From positions 1 to 33,380 of the forward strand of contig CAXBNJ010000011.1 of NCBI GenBank assembly GCA_963977125.1: a stretch of DNA of 33,380 nt, in the 5' to 3' direction. The notes beneath the pieces were generated by a model. It did no database searches. It had not been told where the DNA came from and was given only the letters and a program-made list of their open reading frames with translations. The DNA is from UBA2705 sp963977125 (GTDB lineage: Bacteria; Pseudomonadota; Alphaproteobacteria; Micavibrionales; Micavibrionaceae). The position numbers were made by a program, and so were the translations under genes. This document shows, in pieces, positions 1-7,075 of the stretch (positions are counted from its first letter, which is position 1; every line of letters starts with the position of its first letter).

Positions 1-89
1 CAATCGCAATGGATGAAGGTCTACGTTTCGCGATCCGCGAAGGTGGCCGTACAGTTGGCGCTGGTGTTGTTGCTAAGATTATTGAATAG
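1..89 (+). CDS. tuf: Elongation factor Tu, C-terminal end (partial)
   Basis: Reading from base 3 gives IAMDEGLRFAIREGG, then RTVGAGVVAKIIE and a TAG stop at 87-89. This is the invariant C-terminus of EF-Tu, the GTPase that carries aminoacyl-tRNA to the ribosome; these last residues belong to the domain III beta-barrel. Only 28 codons are inside the window, and the gene begins upstream. It is followed by an intrinsic terminator and by tRNA-Trp, the usual alphaproteobacterial order. Identification is secure because this tail is nearly invariant in bacteria. Confidence 0.97.
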   Translation, partial: IAMDEGLRFAIREGGRTVGAGVVAKIIE

Positions 90-125
90 TCTGGTACACC
101 CCTCGCATTAAATAGATTTTAAAAA

Positions 126-152
126 GGCCCCTTAATTTAAGGGGTCTTTTTT
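126..152 (+). terminator. Intrinsic terminator after tuf
   Basis: A GC-rich hairpin (GGCCCCTTA, 3-nt loop, TAAGGGGTC) is followed by a run of six T. It lies 37 nt after the tuf stop and before the tRNA, so it separates tuf from the tRNA-Trp transcript. Confidence 0.9.
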
Positions 153-289
153 CTATTAAGCTCATTTCGAGCCTAAATAAAGCAAGATGATAAGCACAAT
201 AAAGATAAAATCACTTTTTACTGGAAATCTAAAAAATTATTATCTATAGTACGCCCAACGTCATGCAAACACTTGCATATATGGATTTA

Positions 290-365
290 AGGGGTATAGC
301 TCAGTTGGTAGAGCGACGGTCTCCAAAACCGTAGGTCTAGAGTTCGAGTCTCTATGCCCCTGCCA
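290..365 (+). tRNA. trnW: tRNA-Trp (anticodon CCA)
   Basis: A full 76-nt cloverleaf with encoded CCA. The acceptor stem pairs 290-296 with 355-361 (one G-T pair). The D arm contains AGTTGGTA, the anticodon stem is ACGGT/ACCGT (316-320 and 328-332), the anticodon CCA is at 323-325, and the T loop has TTCGAGTC. The discriminator is G362 and the CCA end is 363-365. It follows tuf as in other Alphaproteobacteria, but secE and nusG do not come next. That makes the 3' end of this tRNA a candidate insertion point for the following island. Confidence 0.97.
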
Positions 366-637
366 TTCAGTCCACGTTCCACCGACATCAGAGAATTTAG
401 CCCTCAAGGCCCCGCGTCATGCGGCGCTTTACGATCATCCCCATTCCAACGAACTGCAGAGCAGGGCATTTTAGCCATGATATCGGCCTTTTTCTCTTGA
501 GCTGATTTTTGTGTTCGGCGGATAGGTGCATTTCCCAGTAAGCTGGGAATTTGCAGGGAATTTTTTGTTTTTTTAAAGATGGTTATATGAGCGGTGCAGA
601 GGTGGTTTTTCTTATTTTATAGTGGCGCTCTGGCCGA
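366..637. other. Gene-free stretch between tRNA-Trp and the recombinase
   Basis: No convincing coding region is visible. The stretch contains a hairpin with 7-bp arms (TTCCCAG at 532-538, loop TAAG, CTGGGAA at 543-549), followed at about 559-572 by a T-rich run. That could end transcription coming from the left. Because it lies between the tRNA end and the recombinase stop, it is also where the left boundary of the island should be. No copy of the tRNA 3' end was found elsewhere in the window by eye. Confidence 0.5.
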
Positions 638-2185
638 TTATGTATTGATGGTTTCGTCCGTATTTAAAATATCAAAGCTACTCATTATAGTTTTACGAAT
701 ATTCGTATCCGAGCAACCTTCGCGCTTTGCGATGTCAATCATCAGCGCGCCATCAAAATGCTCTTCACGCCATATATGACCTTGAACTAACCGCTTTAGT
801 TCCTCAGGCGGCAGACCTAATATATCGCGGCTTTGTGATGGTAATATTGTGACGCCATCACGACCTCTTTTCGTTTGGTACGGCATCGTCACTTCAAATC
901 CACCCTCACATCCAGTAACGCTTACCTGCAGCGTTCTTTCAACCAGTTTTGCAAAGTCGTTTGGTTTGAATTTTATAATCAGCTCATTAAAATGCACGGT
1001 AATGCGCTCGACGCATTCTCTGACTAAATCATATGTTGGGATGGCCTCTTGGTGTTTCAATAGGTGATCTAGTGCGATGCCACTTTCTTCATCGGCCAAT
1101 CTCATTATTTGATTGCGCACAGCCTTCTCTATTACGGTTTCGATTTCATGGGCTGGCAAACGGCTACGGGTTTTATTGGGGTGTGCGTTGTCTCCTGCTA
1201 AAACCGAGTTACAATAATAGCGGTATTTTTTGTTTTTCTTATTCGTAAAAACAGGAGTGTATGGGTTGTTGTACTCATCGAATATTAAGCCCGTTAGCAG
1301 GTTCCTATGTTTCTGCTGTCCTAAACCGCGTTGATGCGGTGCTTGATTGTTCAGCTGTTTTTGCACCGCCTCCCATAGCTTTAGCGGAATAATCGCATCA
1401 TGTAACCCTTCATGAATTGTACCTTTATGCGATATTTTGCCGCGATAAACCGGATTTCTCAGTAAGCTATATAGCGCCCCTCGGCTGAAATATTCACCGC
1501 CATATGTTAAACCTCTCTGTGATATTCTCTGGCGGCTTTGAATTTTACGGCGCTTGAGCTCTGCTTCTAATTTTCGAACGCAGCCTAATTCAAGATAAAG
1601 CTCAAAAACTGTTCTGGCCTTGGGCGCGTCTTCCTTATTGGTTATCAGCCGCCTGTTATCAATATCGAACCCTAAAGGCGCACGGCCACCTTGCCACATG
1701 CCGCGCGCTTTAGATGCGGCAATTTTATCACGGATACGCTCGCCCGAAACTTCACGTTCAAACTGTGCGAAGGAGAGTAATACATTTAAGGTCAGACGCC
1801 CCATAGATGTGGTCGTGTTGAAGCTCTGCGTGATGCTGACAAAGGTTACGCCGTATTCGTCAAACACCTCCACCAATTTTGAAAAGTCCGTCAGTGAGCG
1901 CGTCAGGCGGTCTATCTTATAAACAACAATGACATTCACTTTTCCGGCTTTAATATCATCCATCAGTCGATGCAATGCAGGGCGTGCAAGCGAGCCGCCT
2001 GAAAACCCGCCATCATCATACTGCTCCGGTGCAGCAAGCCACCCTTCCGACTTCTGGCTCGTGATATAAGCCTCACAGGCTTCGCGCTGTGCGTCCAACG
2101 TATTAAACTCCATGTCGAGACGTTCATCTGTTGATTTGCGAGTGTATATTGCGCATTTTTTTGTTAAGGTCTTCATAGTGACCAT
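638..2185 (-). CDS. Large serine recombinase (resolvase N-domain + recombinase domain)
   Basis: A 515-aa site-specific recombinase of the large serine type, which cuts and joins DNA through a phosphoserine link. The N-terminal resolvase domain begins AIYTRKSTDE, with the expected nucleophile Ser18. It continues with YDDGGFSGG, VVYKIDRLTRSL and FAQFEREVSGERIRDK, all hallmarks of the family. The recombinase domain follows (about 170-330), and a zinc-ribbon/coiled-coil-like region and a C-terminal helical part complete the protein. The start at 2185 (MVTMKTLTKK) is chosen because GGAAG lies just upstream; an upstream in-frame ATG at 2224 would run through the regulatory repeat. The close alphaproteobacterial relatives usually sit next to DUF2924 genes, as here. 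It is the likely mobilising enzyme of the island, though such genes may also be resident. Confidence 0.93.
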   Translation of the reverse strand: MVTMKTLTKKCAIYTRKSTDERLDMEFNTLDAQREACEAYITSQKSEGWLAAPEQYDDGGFSGGSLARPALHRLMDDIKAGKVNVIVVYKIDRLTRSLTDFSKLVEVFDEYGVTFVSITQSFNTTTSMGRLTLNVLLSFAQFEREVSGERIRDKIAASKARGMWQGGRAPLGFDIDNRRLITNKEDAPKARTVFELYLELGCVRKLEAELKRRKIQSRQRISQRGLTYGGEYFSRGALYSLLRNPVYRGKISHKGTIHEGLHDAIIPLKLWEAVQKQLNNQAPHQRGLGQQKHRNLLTGLIFDEYNNPYTPVFTNKKNKKYRYYCNSVLAGDNAHPNKTRSRLPAHEIETVIEKAVRNQIMRLADEESGIALDHLLKHQEAIPTYDLVRECVERITVHFNELIIKFKPNDFAKLVERTLQVSVTGCEGGFEVTMPYQTKRGRDGVTILPSQSRDILGLPPEELKRLVQGHIWREEHFDGALMIDIAKREGCSDTNIRKTIMSSFDILNTDETINT

Positions 2186-2219
2186 ACATGCTTCCTTTGC
2201 GGAGGAAGTCGAGGAGAAA
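2182..2219. repeat. 38-bp leader repeat, copy A (recombinase start)
   Basis: Identical to copy B (3782-3819) at 31 of 38 positions without gaps, by direct alignment, and exactly 1,600 bp away. The core is GCTTCC...GGAAGT, an inverted repeat. Read on the minus strand it is ACTTCC, 8 nt, GGAAGC, so the second arm is the Shine-Dalgarno of the recombinase. The same bases on the plus strand contain the GAGGAG Shine-Dalgarno of the divergent cargo gene. It could be a translation-controlling hairpin or a protein operator. Confidence 0.75.
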
Positions 2220-2223
2220 GACA

Positions 2224-3363
2224 ATGTTTTTTAATGAACAGACAGTAGCGAGCGATGACCCTTTTATAGTTAATGCAAGAAGAAAACCCGAGCGAAATAA
2301 ACCCTGCTGGTGTCTGTCAGGAAAAAAACATAAGCTCTGCCATCGTGGTCGTGAGAAGAAAGCCGTAATAAACGCTGGTCAAGCACTTCAAGTGGGCAAT
2401 GAAATTTTTAGAGTGAAAAGATGCATGCACCCAAGTAGTTCAGAATGCAACGGTCGTAAAATAAGATCACATACTATTCAGAGAAGAGGTGGGCTGAAAC
2501 ATATCGTAGATGATGACAATAAAGTTCTAATGATGCGCATAAATATGGAAGACTGCTCCCCTGAAAAAACAGGATGGAAAGAGGCTTCAACATTCTACGG
2601 TTTTTGTTCGCATCATGATTTAGCAACATTTAAAGGCATAGAAGGTAGCCCTTTTAAATCATCTGAGGAACAATGCTTTTTACTTTATTATCGGGCCCTC
2701 TGTTATCAAAGCTATCAAAAAGAAGCTTTCGTTAAAACGCTTAAAAGGCAAAAAGAAACGCTTGATAATGGCCATACATTAGATGAACAAATTAATATAC
2801 AACTTAACCTCAATCGCAACATCCACGACTATGGCCGAACAGTTTTAGAGTTAAATGAAGAAAAGAGGGATGCTGACACCACTCTAATGGATAAAACATA
2901 TTCTAATTATGCTCATTTGATAGTTTATTTCACGGGCCATTTTGATCTTTTTACTACATCGCATTTTCACCCTGCTTACGACTTATCTGGAAATGAAATA
3001 TATGACATATATGATGAATCTGTTCCTGGCGAAGGAGCCTCTTTCTCTATTGTGCCTGTCAACGACGAGACAAGCGCGTTTGTGGTTTCGTGGAATAAAA
3101 AATACTCACATGTAAAAACATTTATAGAGAGGCTTTTAAACATAGCTCCTGAAACAAAACTTAATTTGATGCATCAGCTATTATTCGCCCAGTCCGAGAA
3201 TGTCTGTTTTTCTTCTAATTGGTGGGACAGCTTGGGTGAAGCGCAGAAGTCCTTTGTAAAAAAGTTATATGCCTTCGGAGGTGATAACTACGGACGTGAG
3301 CTTAACCCTGAACTGGTACTTCATAGGTGGGTTGTAGAGAAAATAGAGACAATTAACTTCTGA
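2224..3363 (+). CDS. SEC-C motif protein, probable island cargo
   Basis: A 379-aa soluble protein of unknown function. Residues 27-40 read PCWCLSGKKHKLCH, a SEC-C-type zinc-binding motif (Cys28, Cys30, Cys39, His40). A second set of likely zinc or HNH-like ligands follows: Cys67, Cys75, SHTIQRRGGLKHI at 82-94, then FYGFCSHHD with Cys128, His130 and His131. This layout recalls uncharacterised HNH-like/SEC-C proteins, but no activity can be assigned. The start at 2224 has a strong GAGGAG; the earlier in-frame ATG at 2188 lies inside the recombinase leader. It is divergent from the recombinase by 38 bp and abuts the DUF2924 gene tail-to-tail with no base between the stops. It is AT-rich and splits an otherwise conserved cluster, which suggests inserted cargo, possibly a defence gene. 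Confidence 0.8.
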   Translation: MFFNEQTVASDDPFIVNARRKPERNKPCWCLSGKKHKLCHRGREKKAVINAGQALQVGNEIFRVKRCMHPSSSECNGRKIRSHTIQRRGGLKHIVDDDNKVLMMRINMEDCSPEKTGWKEASTFYGFCSHHDLATFKGIEGSPFKSSEEQCFLLYYRALCYQSYQKEAFVKTLKRQKETLDNGHTLDEQINIQLNLNRNIHDYGRTVLELNEEKRDADTTLMDKTYSNYAHLIVYFTGHFDLFTTSHFHPAYDLSGNEIYDIYDESVPGEGASFSIVPVNDETSAFVVSWNKKYSHVKTFIERLLNIAPETKLNLMHQLLFAQSENVCFSSNWWDSLGEAQKSFVKKLYAFGGDNYGRELNPELVLHRWVVEKIETINF

Positions 3364-3747
3364 TCATTTTTTTAACCCAAAAAACACCCAACCATTCCAG
3401 CGCTTACCGGTAATATAATTGGCGATTTTCGAAAGACTGCTGTAAGTCTGATCCAGATATTCAAAACCATCGCTTTTAACCAAGACGTTATGCTTTATAC
3501 CATTATACACCCGAACCAACCGAGTTCCCGGTTTTAAGGCGCCTACACGCTCGTCAAAGCATGCTGGGTTGCGTCTATACTCTTTGATCAATTGATTGAG
3601 CTGTGTCTGCTGTTCTGGGCTCAGTTCAGCCTGAAGCTTATATGCAAGGCTTCTTTCTAACATCACCCGCCCTACTCGAAGGTGAGGTTGCCTCCCCCAT
3701 GCCTGTGTCCATTGTTCGCGAAGTTCATTGATTGATAGTTGGTGCAT
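3364..3747 (-). CDS. DUF2924 family protein
   Basis: A 127-aa protein with the DUF2924 signature: an N-terminal LREQWTQAWGRQP helix, a central helical part, then GTRLVRVYNGIKHNVLVKSD and SLSKIANYITGKRWNGWVFFG. The family is known from Alphaproteobacteria and phages, almost always beside a large serine recombinase; its role is not established. The C-terminal half looks like a small DNA- or partner-binding fold. I prefer the ATG at 3747 (MHQLSINELREQW), where family similarity starts. A GTG at 3789 is in frame but sits directly on the GGAAG. Upstream, an ATG at 3785 opens a 7-codon ORF (MALTLTN, stop at 3762), 14 nt before the gene's own start, so reinitiation is possible. Confidence 0.88.
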   Translation of the reverse strand: MHQLSINELREQWTQAWGRQPHLRVGRVMLERSLAYKLQAELSPEQQTQLNQLIKEYRRNPACFDERVGALKPGTRLVRVYNGIKHNVLVKSDGFEYLDQTYSSLSKIANYITGKRWNGWVFFGLKK

Positions 3748-3761
3748 AAGAGTATGGCCCC

Positions 3762-3785
3762 TCAGTTTGTTAACGTCAGGGCCAT
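3762..3785 (-). promoter_or_regulatory. Possible 7-codon leader ORF before DUF2924
   Basis: The ATG at 3785-3783 lies 5 nt after GGAAGC and encodes MALTLTN before a TGA at 3762-3764. The matching ATG in copy A of the repeat is the recombinase's own start, so the ribosome-binding signal here is placed for this mini-ORF and not for DUF2924. It may couple or dampen DUF2924 translation. It may also be a remnant left by a frameshift. Confidence 0.4.
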
Positions 3786-3819
3786 ACACGCTTCCTGTGT
3801 GATGGAAGTCCAGTAGAAA
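3782..3819. repeat. 38-bp leader repeat, copy B (DUF2924 leader)
   Basis: The counterpart of the repeat at 2182-2219 (31 of 38 identical). It lies between the DUF5681 stop (3823) and the DUF2924 start. The inverted repeat GCTTCC / GGAAGT is conserved while the loop bases differ, which is what selection on the hairpin or on a dyad operator would leave. Confidence 0.75.
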
Positions 3820-3822
3820 AGC

Positions 3823-4680
3823 TTACGCTTCTGGTTCATCATTCCAATAGGCTGGAGGCCATGGCTCGGGGGTTTTCTTACCGTCCAAGATGTCTTGAAT
3901 ATGTTGCTTGAAACATTCCCAGTCTTCTTCGTCGACAGGCTCTTCAACTAAATATGACCATTTTACCTTGCCTTCTTTTTCGCGCATTTCTCGCCTATGT
4001 GTAAACTCCTTCAGGCGTTCTTGTGCAAGCTCTTCTCGGGTCATTTTGTCTATACGCTCCTCCTCGAGGTCGAGAGCATATTTAATCGGCCAGGATATTT
4101 GATCGCTAGGATTATTTTTCAAGAACTCATATTTTTCGATAAACAATGACCAATCCGCATCTGTCACAGGCTCACTTTCTTCATAGGGCCAACGATTTTC
4201 GCCGTTCATCGCACGCAAATGCTTCTTCGCCATGAACCATTCATAGAATGTATTAACGCACTCAAGTGAGCCTGGCTTGCTCTTAGCGGACAGTTTGCGC
4301 TCACGATAATCAGCTAAGATAGATTGCATATCGGCGAGTAGCTTATCTTTGCCTTTAGCCGCTTTTTCGATATAGCGTAAATAGTCCTGTCTGGCATGCC
4401 TATTACCATTAGCCGCATCTGTGGCCATACCTTTGACAATAGCCATGATTAGAGGAACGGTAAGTTCTTCGCCGCCTTCGCGAATAGTTACTGACTTTTG
4501 AGCGGAATCATGAAAGCAGTGCCAGAAGGCTTCTTCGGACAGTCTACCAAATTCCTTGGAGTTGCGTCCTTGCGGGCGGCCTTTCGCGTTTGGCTTATTG
4601 CCACCAGGTTGTCCAAAACGTGTGCTTTGGGGAGGTTTACCGTAGCCAACTTCATAGTCTTTTTTATCATCATCGCTCAT
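3823..4680 (-). CDS. DUF5681 domain-containing protein
   Basis: A 285-aa soluble, highly charged protein. The N-terminus reads VGYGKPPQSTRFGQPGG and NKPNAKGRPQG (residues 12-38), the DUF5681 signature (GYKxPPxxxxFxxGxSGNPxGRPKG type). A conserved segment EAFWHC...LIMAIVKGMATDAANGNRHARQDYL follows. The C-terminal half is rich in Glu, Lys and Trp with no recognised fold. The family's function is not known; it is commonly encoded beside ParB-type methyltransferases and serine recombinases, and small-terminase-like roles have been guessed from context only. The ATG overlaps the stop of the methyltransferase gene (TAATG), with GGGAG upstream, so the two are translationally coupled in one leftward operon. 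Confidence 0.85.
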   Translation of the reverse strand: MSDDDKKDYEVGYGKPPQSTRFGQPGGNKPNAKGRPQGRNSKEFGRLSEEAFWHCFHDSAQKSVTIREGGEELTVPLIMAIVKGMATDAANGNRHARQDYLRYIEKAAKGKDKLLADMQSILADYRERKLSAKSKPGSLECVNTFYEWFMAKKHLRAMNGENRWPYEESEPVTDADWSLFIEKYEFLKNNPSDQISWPIKYALDLEEERIDKMTREELAQERLKEFTHRREMREKEGKVKWSYLVEEPVDEEDWECFKQHIQDILDGKKTPEPWPPAYWNDEPEA

Positions 4681-5978
4681 TATATTTCTCCCAATTCTTG
4701 AATTTCATTAAATGTTTTGCCGGATTCGGCGTGAATGGCATCTTGCCCAGTAAGGTCTTGCCAACGGCGTATAGTTACGTCACAATAGCGGGGATCAAGT
4801 TCAATCAAACGCGCTTTGCGTGCTGTCTTCTCAGCTGCAATTAGCGTTGTGCCCGAGCCACCAAACGGGTCGAGTATAATCCCGCCTCGGCGTGAACAGT
4901 CCTTGATAGCGTCAACAACCATTGCAGTGGGTTTAACCGTCGGATGCATTTTTAGCTCATCCATGCGGTCACCACCGAAGGAGTTTACGCCAGGATATTG
5001 CCAAACATTTGTGCGATAACGGCCGTTTGAACCCAAGGCCACATTGTTAATGTGTTTGCCTTTTCCGTTTTTGAAAACAAAGACGAGTTCATGCTGAGAG
5101 CGGTATAAGCTACCCATCCCGGCATTGTCCTTTCGCCAGCAGCAAAGATTGATCATATCCAGCTTTGCTGCTTGTGCGGCATCCATAATTTCGCGTATAT
5201 GACGCCAGTCCATACAGGAAAAGATTATGGCACCATCTTTACTATATGTGGCAATGTGTTGGTGTGGCTTGGCTAGAAACTCTGTAAATTGGCCTTTGTT
5301 CATTTCTCCGCTAGCCATATCAAATTCACGATGCTTTATCTTGCCCGAATTGCCGACATGACCATCAATCTTGACATTGTATGGAGCATCCAAAAAACAC
5401 ATCTGTGCTTTTTCATTATCCATTAATGTTTTGTAGTTGGATTCAATTAACGCATCGCCGCAAAGTAACTTATGCTCGCCCAAAACCCAGAGATCACCTA
5501 ATTGTGATAGCGCGGGCCCATCAGTCACTTCAGGCATTTCATCGTCTGGGTCACTGTCTGGTAAGATATCGAGACGCAGATTAATTTCGTCAATCTCGCA
5601 CCCAGTAATAGTTAAATCCGGCACAATGATCAGAAGCTCTTCAAATTCGAAGGCAACTTCTTCTTTGTTCCAATCCGCCTCTTCAGCTATACGGTCATAA
5701 GCAATGCGTAAAACGCGTACTTGGCCTTCATCCAAATGGTCAGCTCGTATGATGGGTACAGTATCCAATTTCATTTGCCTTGCAGCCTCAGCAAGGTGCC
5801 AGCCAATAATGATCGTGTTGTCTTTATCGACGACAATTGGCTGCGGCATACCGCAAGTCTCGATTAGACGAATGGTTTTGGGTATTTGTAGGTTCGTTGG
5901 TGTACGTAGCTGACGATGATAATCGTTCAGCTCAGTTGTGTTCACATATTCAATGTGTAGTTCATTAGGTAGCGACAT
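4680..5978 (-). CDS. ParB/sulfiredoxin-domain DNA methyltransferase (N6/N4 type)
   Basis: A 432-aa fusion. Residues 1-130 are a ParB-like N-terminal domain (IPKTIRLIETCGMPQPIVV, then IIIGWHLAEAARQM). Residues 160-415 are an S-adenosylmethionine-dependent DNA methyltransferase of the beta order: motif IV comes first (LDAPYN, 197-201) and motif I last (DPFGGSGTT, 370-378), followed by LIELDPRYCD. The target is probably adenine-N6 or cytosine-N4. The catalytic tetrapeptide is DAPY, not the usual DPPY; the family consensus at this place should be checked. No restriction partner is adjacent, so it acts as an orphan or element-encoded modification enzyme. It is the first gene of the leftward operon, with AGGAG 8 nt before the ATG and a long structured leader. 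Confidence 0.9.
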   Translation of the reverse strand: MSLPNELHIEYVNTTELNDYHRQLRTPTNLQIPKTIRLIETCGMPQPIVVDKDNTIIIGWHLAEAARQMKLDTVPIIRADHLDEGQVRVLRIAYDRIAEEADWNKEEVAFEFEELLIIVPDLTITGCEIDEINLRLDILPDSDPDDEMPEVTDGPALSQLGDLWVLGEHKLLCGDALIESNYKTLMDNEKAQMCFLDAPYNVKIDGHVGNSGKIKHREFDMASGEMNKGQFTEFLAKPHQHIATYSKDGAIIFSCMDWRHIREIMDAAQAAKLDMINLCCWRKDNAGMGSLYRSQHELVFVFKNGKGKHINNVALGSNGRYRTNVWQYPGVNSFGGDRMDELKMHPTVKPTAMVVDAIKDCSRRGGIILDPFGGSGTTLIAAEKTARKARLIELDPRYCDVTIRRWQDLTGQDAIHAESGKTFNEIQELGEI

Positions 5979-6231
5979 CGCTATCTCCTGCTATGTTGGA
6001 GCTGGATGTCGGTGAATGATCGGGAGTGAAACGCCCAGAAAAAATCCGACATTCAGCATTGTTAAAAAACGATTGCTTAAATGTCGGCTCGGTCTGGCCT
6101 TAAAAAGGCACTGCTTCCTTGTTTAAGAGAACTACCATGTTTTCAGTTCTTGCCGACCCGGTCCTGGACTGCCACCAGCATTATGGGCTGACCTTAATTA
6201 AAAGGTGCTCTCTCTCCCGAGTACTTTTCTT
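5979..6231 (-). promoter_or_regulatory. Structured leader with candidate attenuator upstream of the methyltransferase
   Basis: A leader of about 250 nt. On the RNA, in order: hairpin at 6191-6206; segment alpha GTCGGC (6157-6152); hairpins at 6150-6128 and 6109-6097; segment beta, which includes GCCGACATT (6088-6080); segment gamma GCTGAATGTCGG (6057-6046); six U; segment delta CCGACATCCAGC (6012-6001); then a CTCC...GGAG hairpin (6001-5985) holding the Shine-Dalgarno. Alpha can pair with beta, beta with gamma (terminator), and gamma with delta. The alternatives are mutually exclusive, the usual architecture of attenuators and riboswitches. No match to a named riboswitch class was recognised. 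Confidence 0.6.
6039..6087 (-). terminator. Intrinsic terminator inside the methyltransferase leader
   Basis: On the minus strand CCGACATT plus a further AGCA (6087-6074) pairs with TGCTGAATGTCGG (6058-6046), followed by A and six T (6044-6039). It stands about 60 nt before the ATG of the gene, so it must be read through or disarmed for expression. Confidence 0.75.
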
Positions 6232-6258
6232 ACTATAGGTAATATTTGATCTTGTCAA
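6232..6258 (-). promoter_or_regulatory. Candidate sigma-70 promoter for the methyltransferase operon
   Basis: The minus strand has a perfect -35 TTGACA (6258-6253) and a -10 TATAGT (6237-6232), separated by 15 bp. The spacing is short for sigma-70. It lies just past the stop of the GIY-YIG gene and gives a 5' leader of about 245 nt. Confidence 0.55.
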
Positions 6259-6268
6259 ATCGGCTATG

Positions 6269-7075
6269 TTAGTTTTTATTTAAACCATGCATTTTTGAGC
6301 CTAATTTGTCTTTATAGAGCTTCTCAATCGCCACAATTTCACGCTGCGTTATGTTACTTGGCAGCGTTTGTAAAACTGAATATTTAAAATGGCGGTAATA
6401 AAGCGGATCTGATTCAAGTAATGTGATTAGATCTTTATTGCCACCGGTATAATTCGCGGCATAATCGCTCCAGCGCTGCCAGATCCCTTTTTTGCCGTTT
6501 GCGCTGCCTATATATTGGCGGCCCGTATTATTATCTAAGATTAGATAAATGCCGTTCACAGCTGATAATTGATCACGCCATTCATGATTGGCGGTCGGGT
6601 TATCAATCAGATTTTTTAGCTCATTAAACTCAAGCACAAAATCCAACAAACCCGGGAAACTGCCGATATAGCCTTGCGGCAAAATCTCAACGACTTCTTT
6701 AGATTGCGTGTCATACCATTGGTGCCAATTAATCGCCCCATTACCCCAGTCAATAATCAGCCGATCAGCAAGGTTGTCAAACTCAGGGACAGGCTCAAGG
6801 TCATAATAATACTCACCGTTCACGACTGTACTACCATTCACTTTAAATACACCGAACAGCACAGAGCGCCGACGCTCTAGGCCGATGAAAGATATAATAT
6901 AATCACAGCCCTTAAAAACGTCCTTAGGTTGCTCACGTTGATAGTCGAGTAAAGCCTGCTTGTCTTTAATAACATCACGATATTGCAACCGACTATCTTT
7001 ATGCCGCACGAGCTTAATCTTCGCGCCATCCAGTAGCGGTGATTGAGAATTGAGTATTTGTTGTAATCTAATCAT
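6269..7075 (-). CDS. GIY-YIG nuclease family protein
   Basis: A 268-aa protein. The C-terminal third carries the GIY-YIG endonuclease fold: GIYLI at 175-179, QYIG at 187-190, the catalytic-type arginine in IWQRW (Arg201), and Glu251 in VAIEKLYKDKLGS as candidate metal ligand. The N-terminal 165 residues (FIGLERRRSVLFGVFKV, then EFDNLADRLIIDWG) form a separate domain found in GIY-YIG proteins of unknown role, probably the target-binding part. The start at 7075 overlaps the lipoprotein stop by ATGA; the alternative in-frame start at 7102 would be embedded in that gene. All nuclease residues appear present, so it is likely active. It could be a homing-type, repair or defence nuclease. Confidence 0.88.
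   Translation of the reverse strand: MIRLQQILNSQSPLLDGAKIKLVRHKDSRLQYRDVIKDKQALLDYQREQPKDVFKGCDYIISFIGLERRRSVLFGVFKVNGSTVVNGEYYYDLEPVPEFDNLADRLIIDWGNGAINWHQWYDTQSKEVVEILPQGYIGSFPGLLDFVLEFNELKNLIDNPTANHEWRDQLSAVNGIYLILDNNTGRQYIGSANGKKGIWQRWSDYAANYTGGNKDLITLLESDPLYYRHFKYSVLQTLPSNITQREIVAIEKLYKDKLGSKMHGLNKN

Noticed and set aside
290..365. tRNA-Trp 3' end as an attachment-site core repeated on the right side of the island
   Set aside because: Reading 11,200-12,000 for the tRNA 3' sequence found no copy; the boundary remains undetermined, so no att feature is listed.
5979..6231. Assigning the methyltransferase leader to a known SAM or SAH riboswitch
   Set aside because: The alternate helices are visible, but no conserved core of a named class could be identified by eye.
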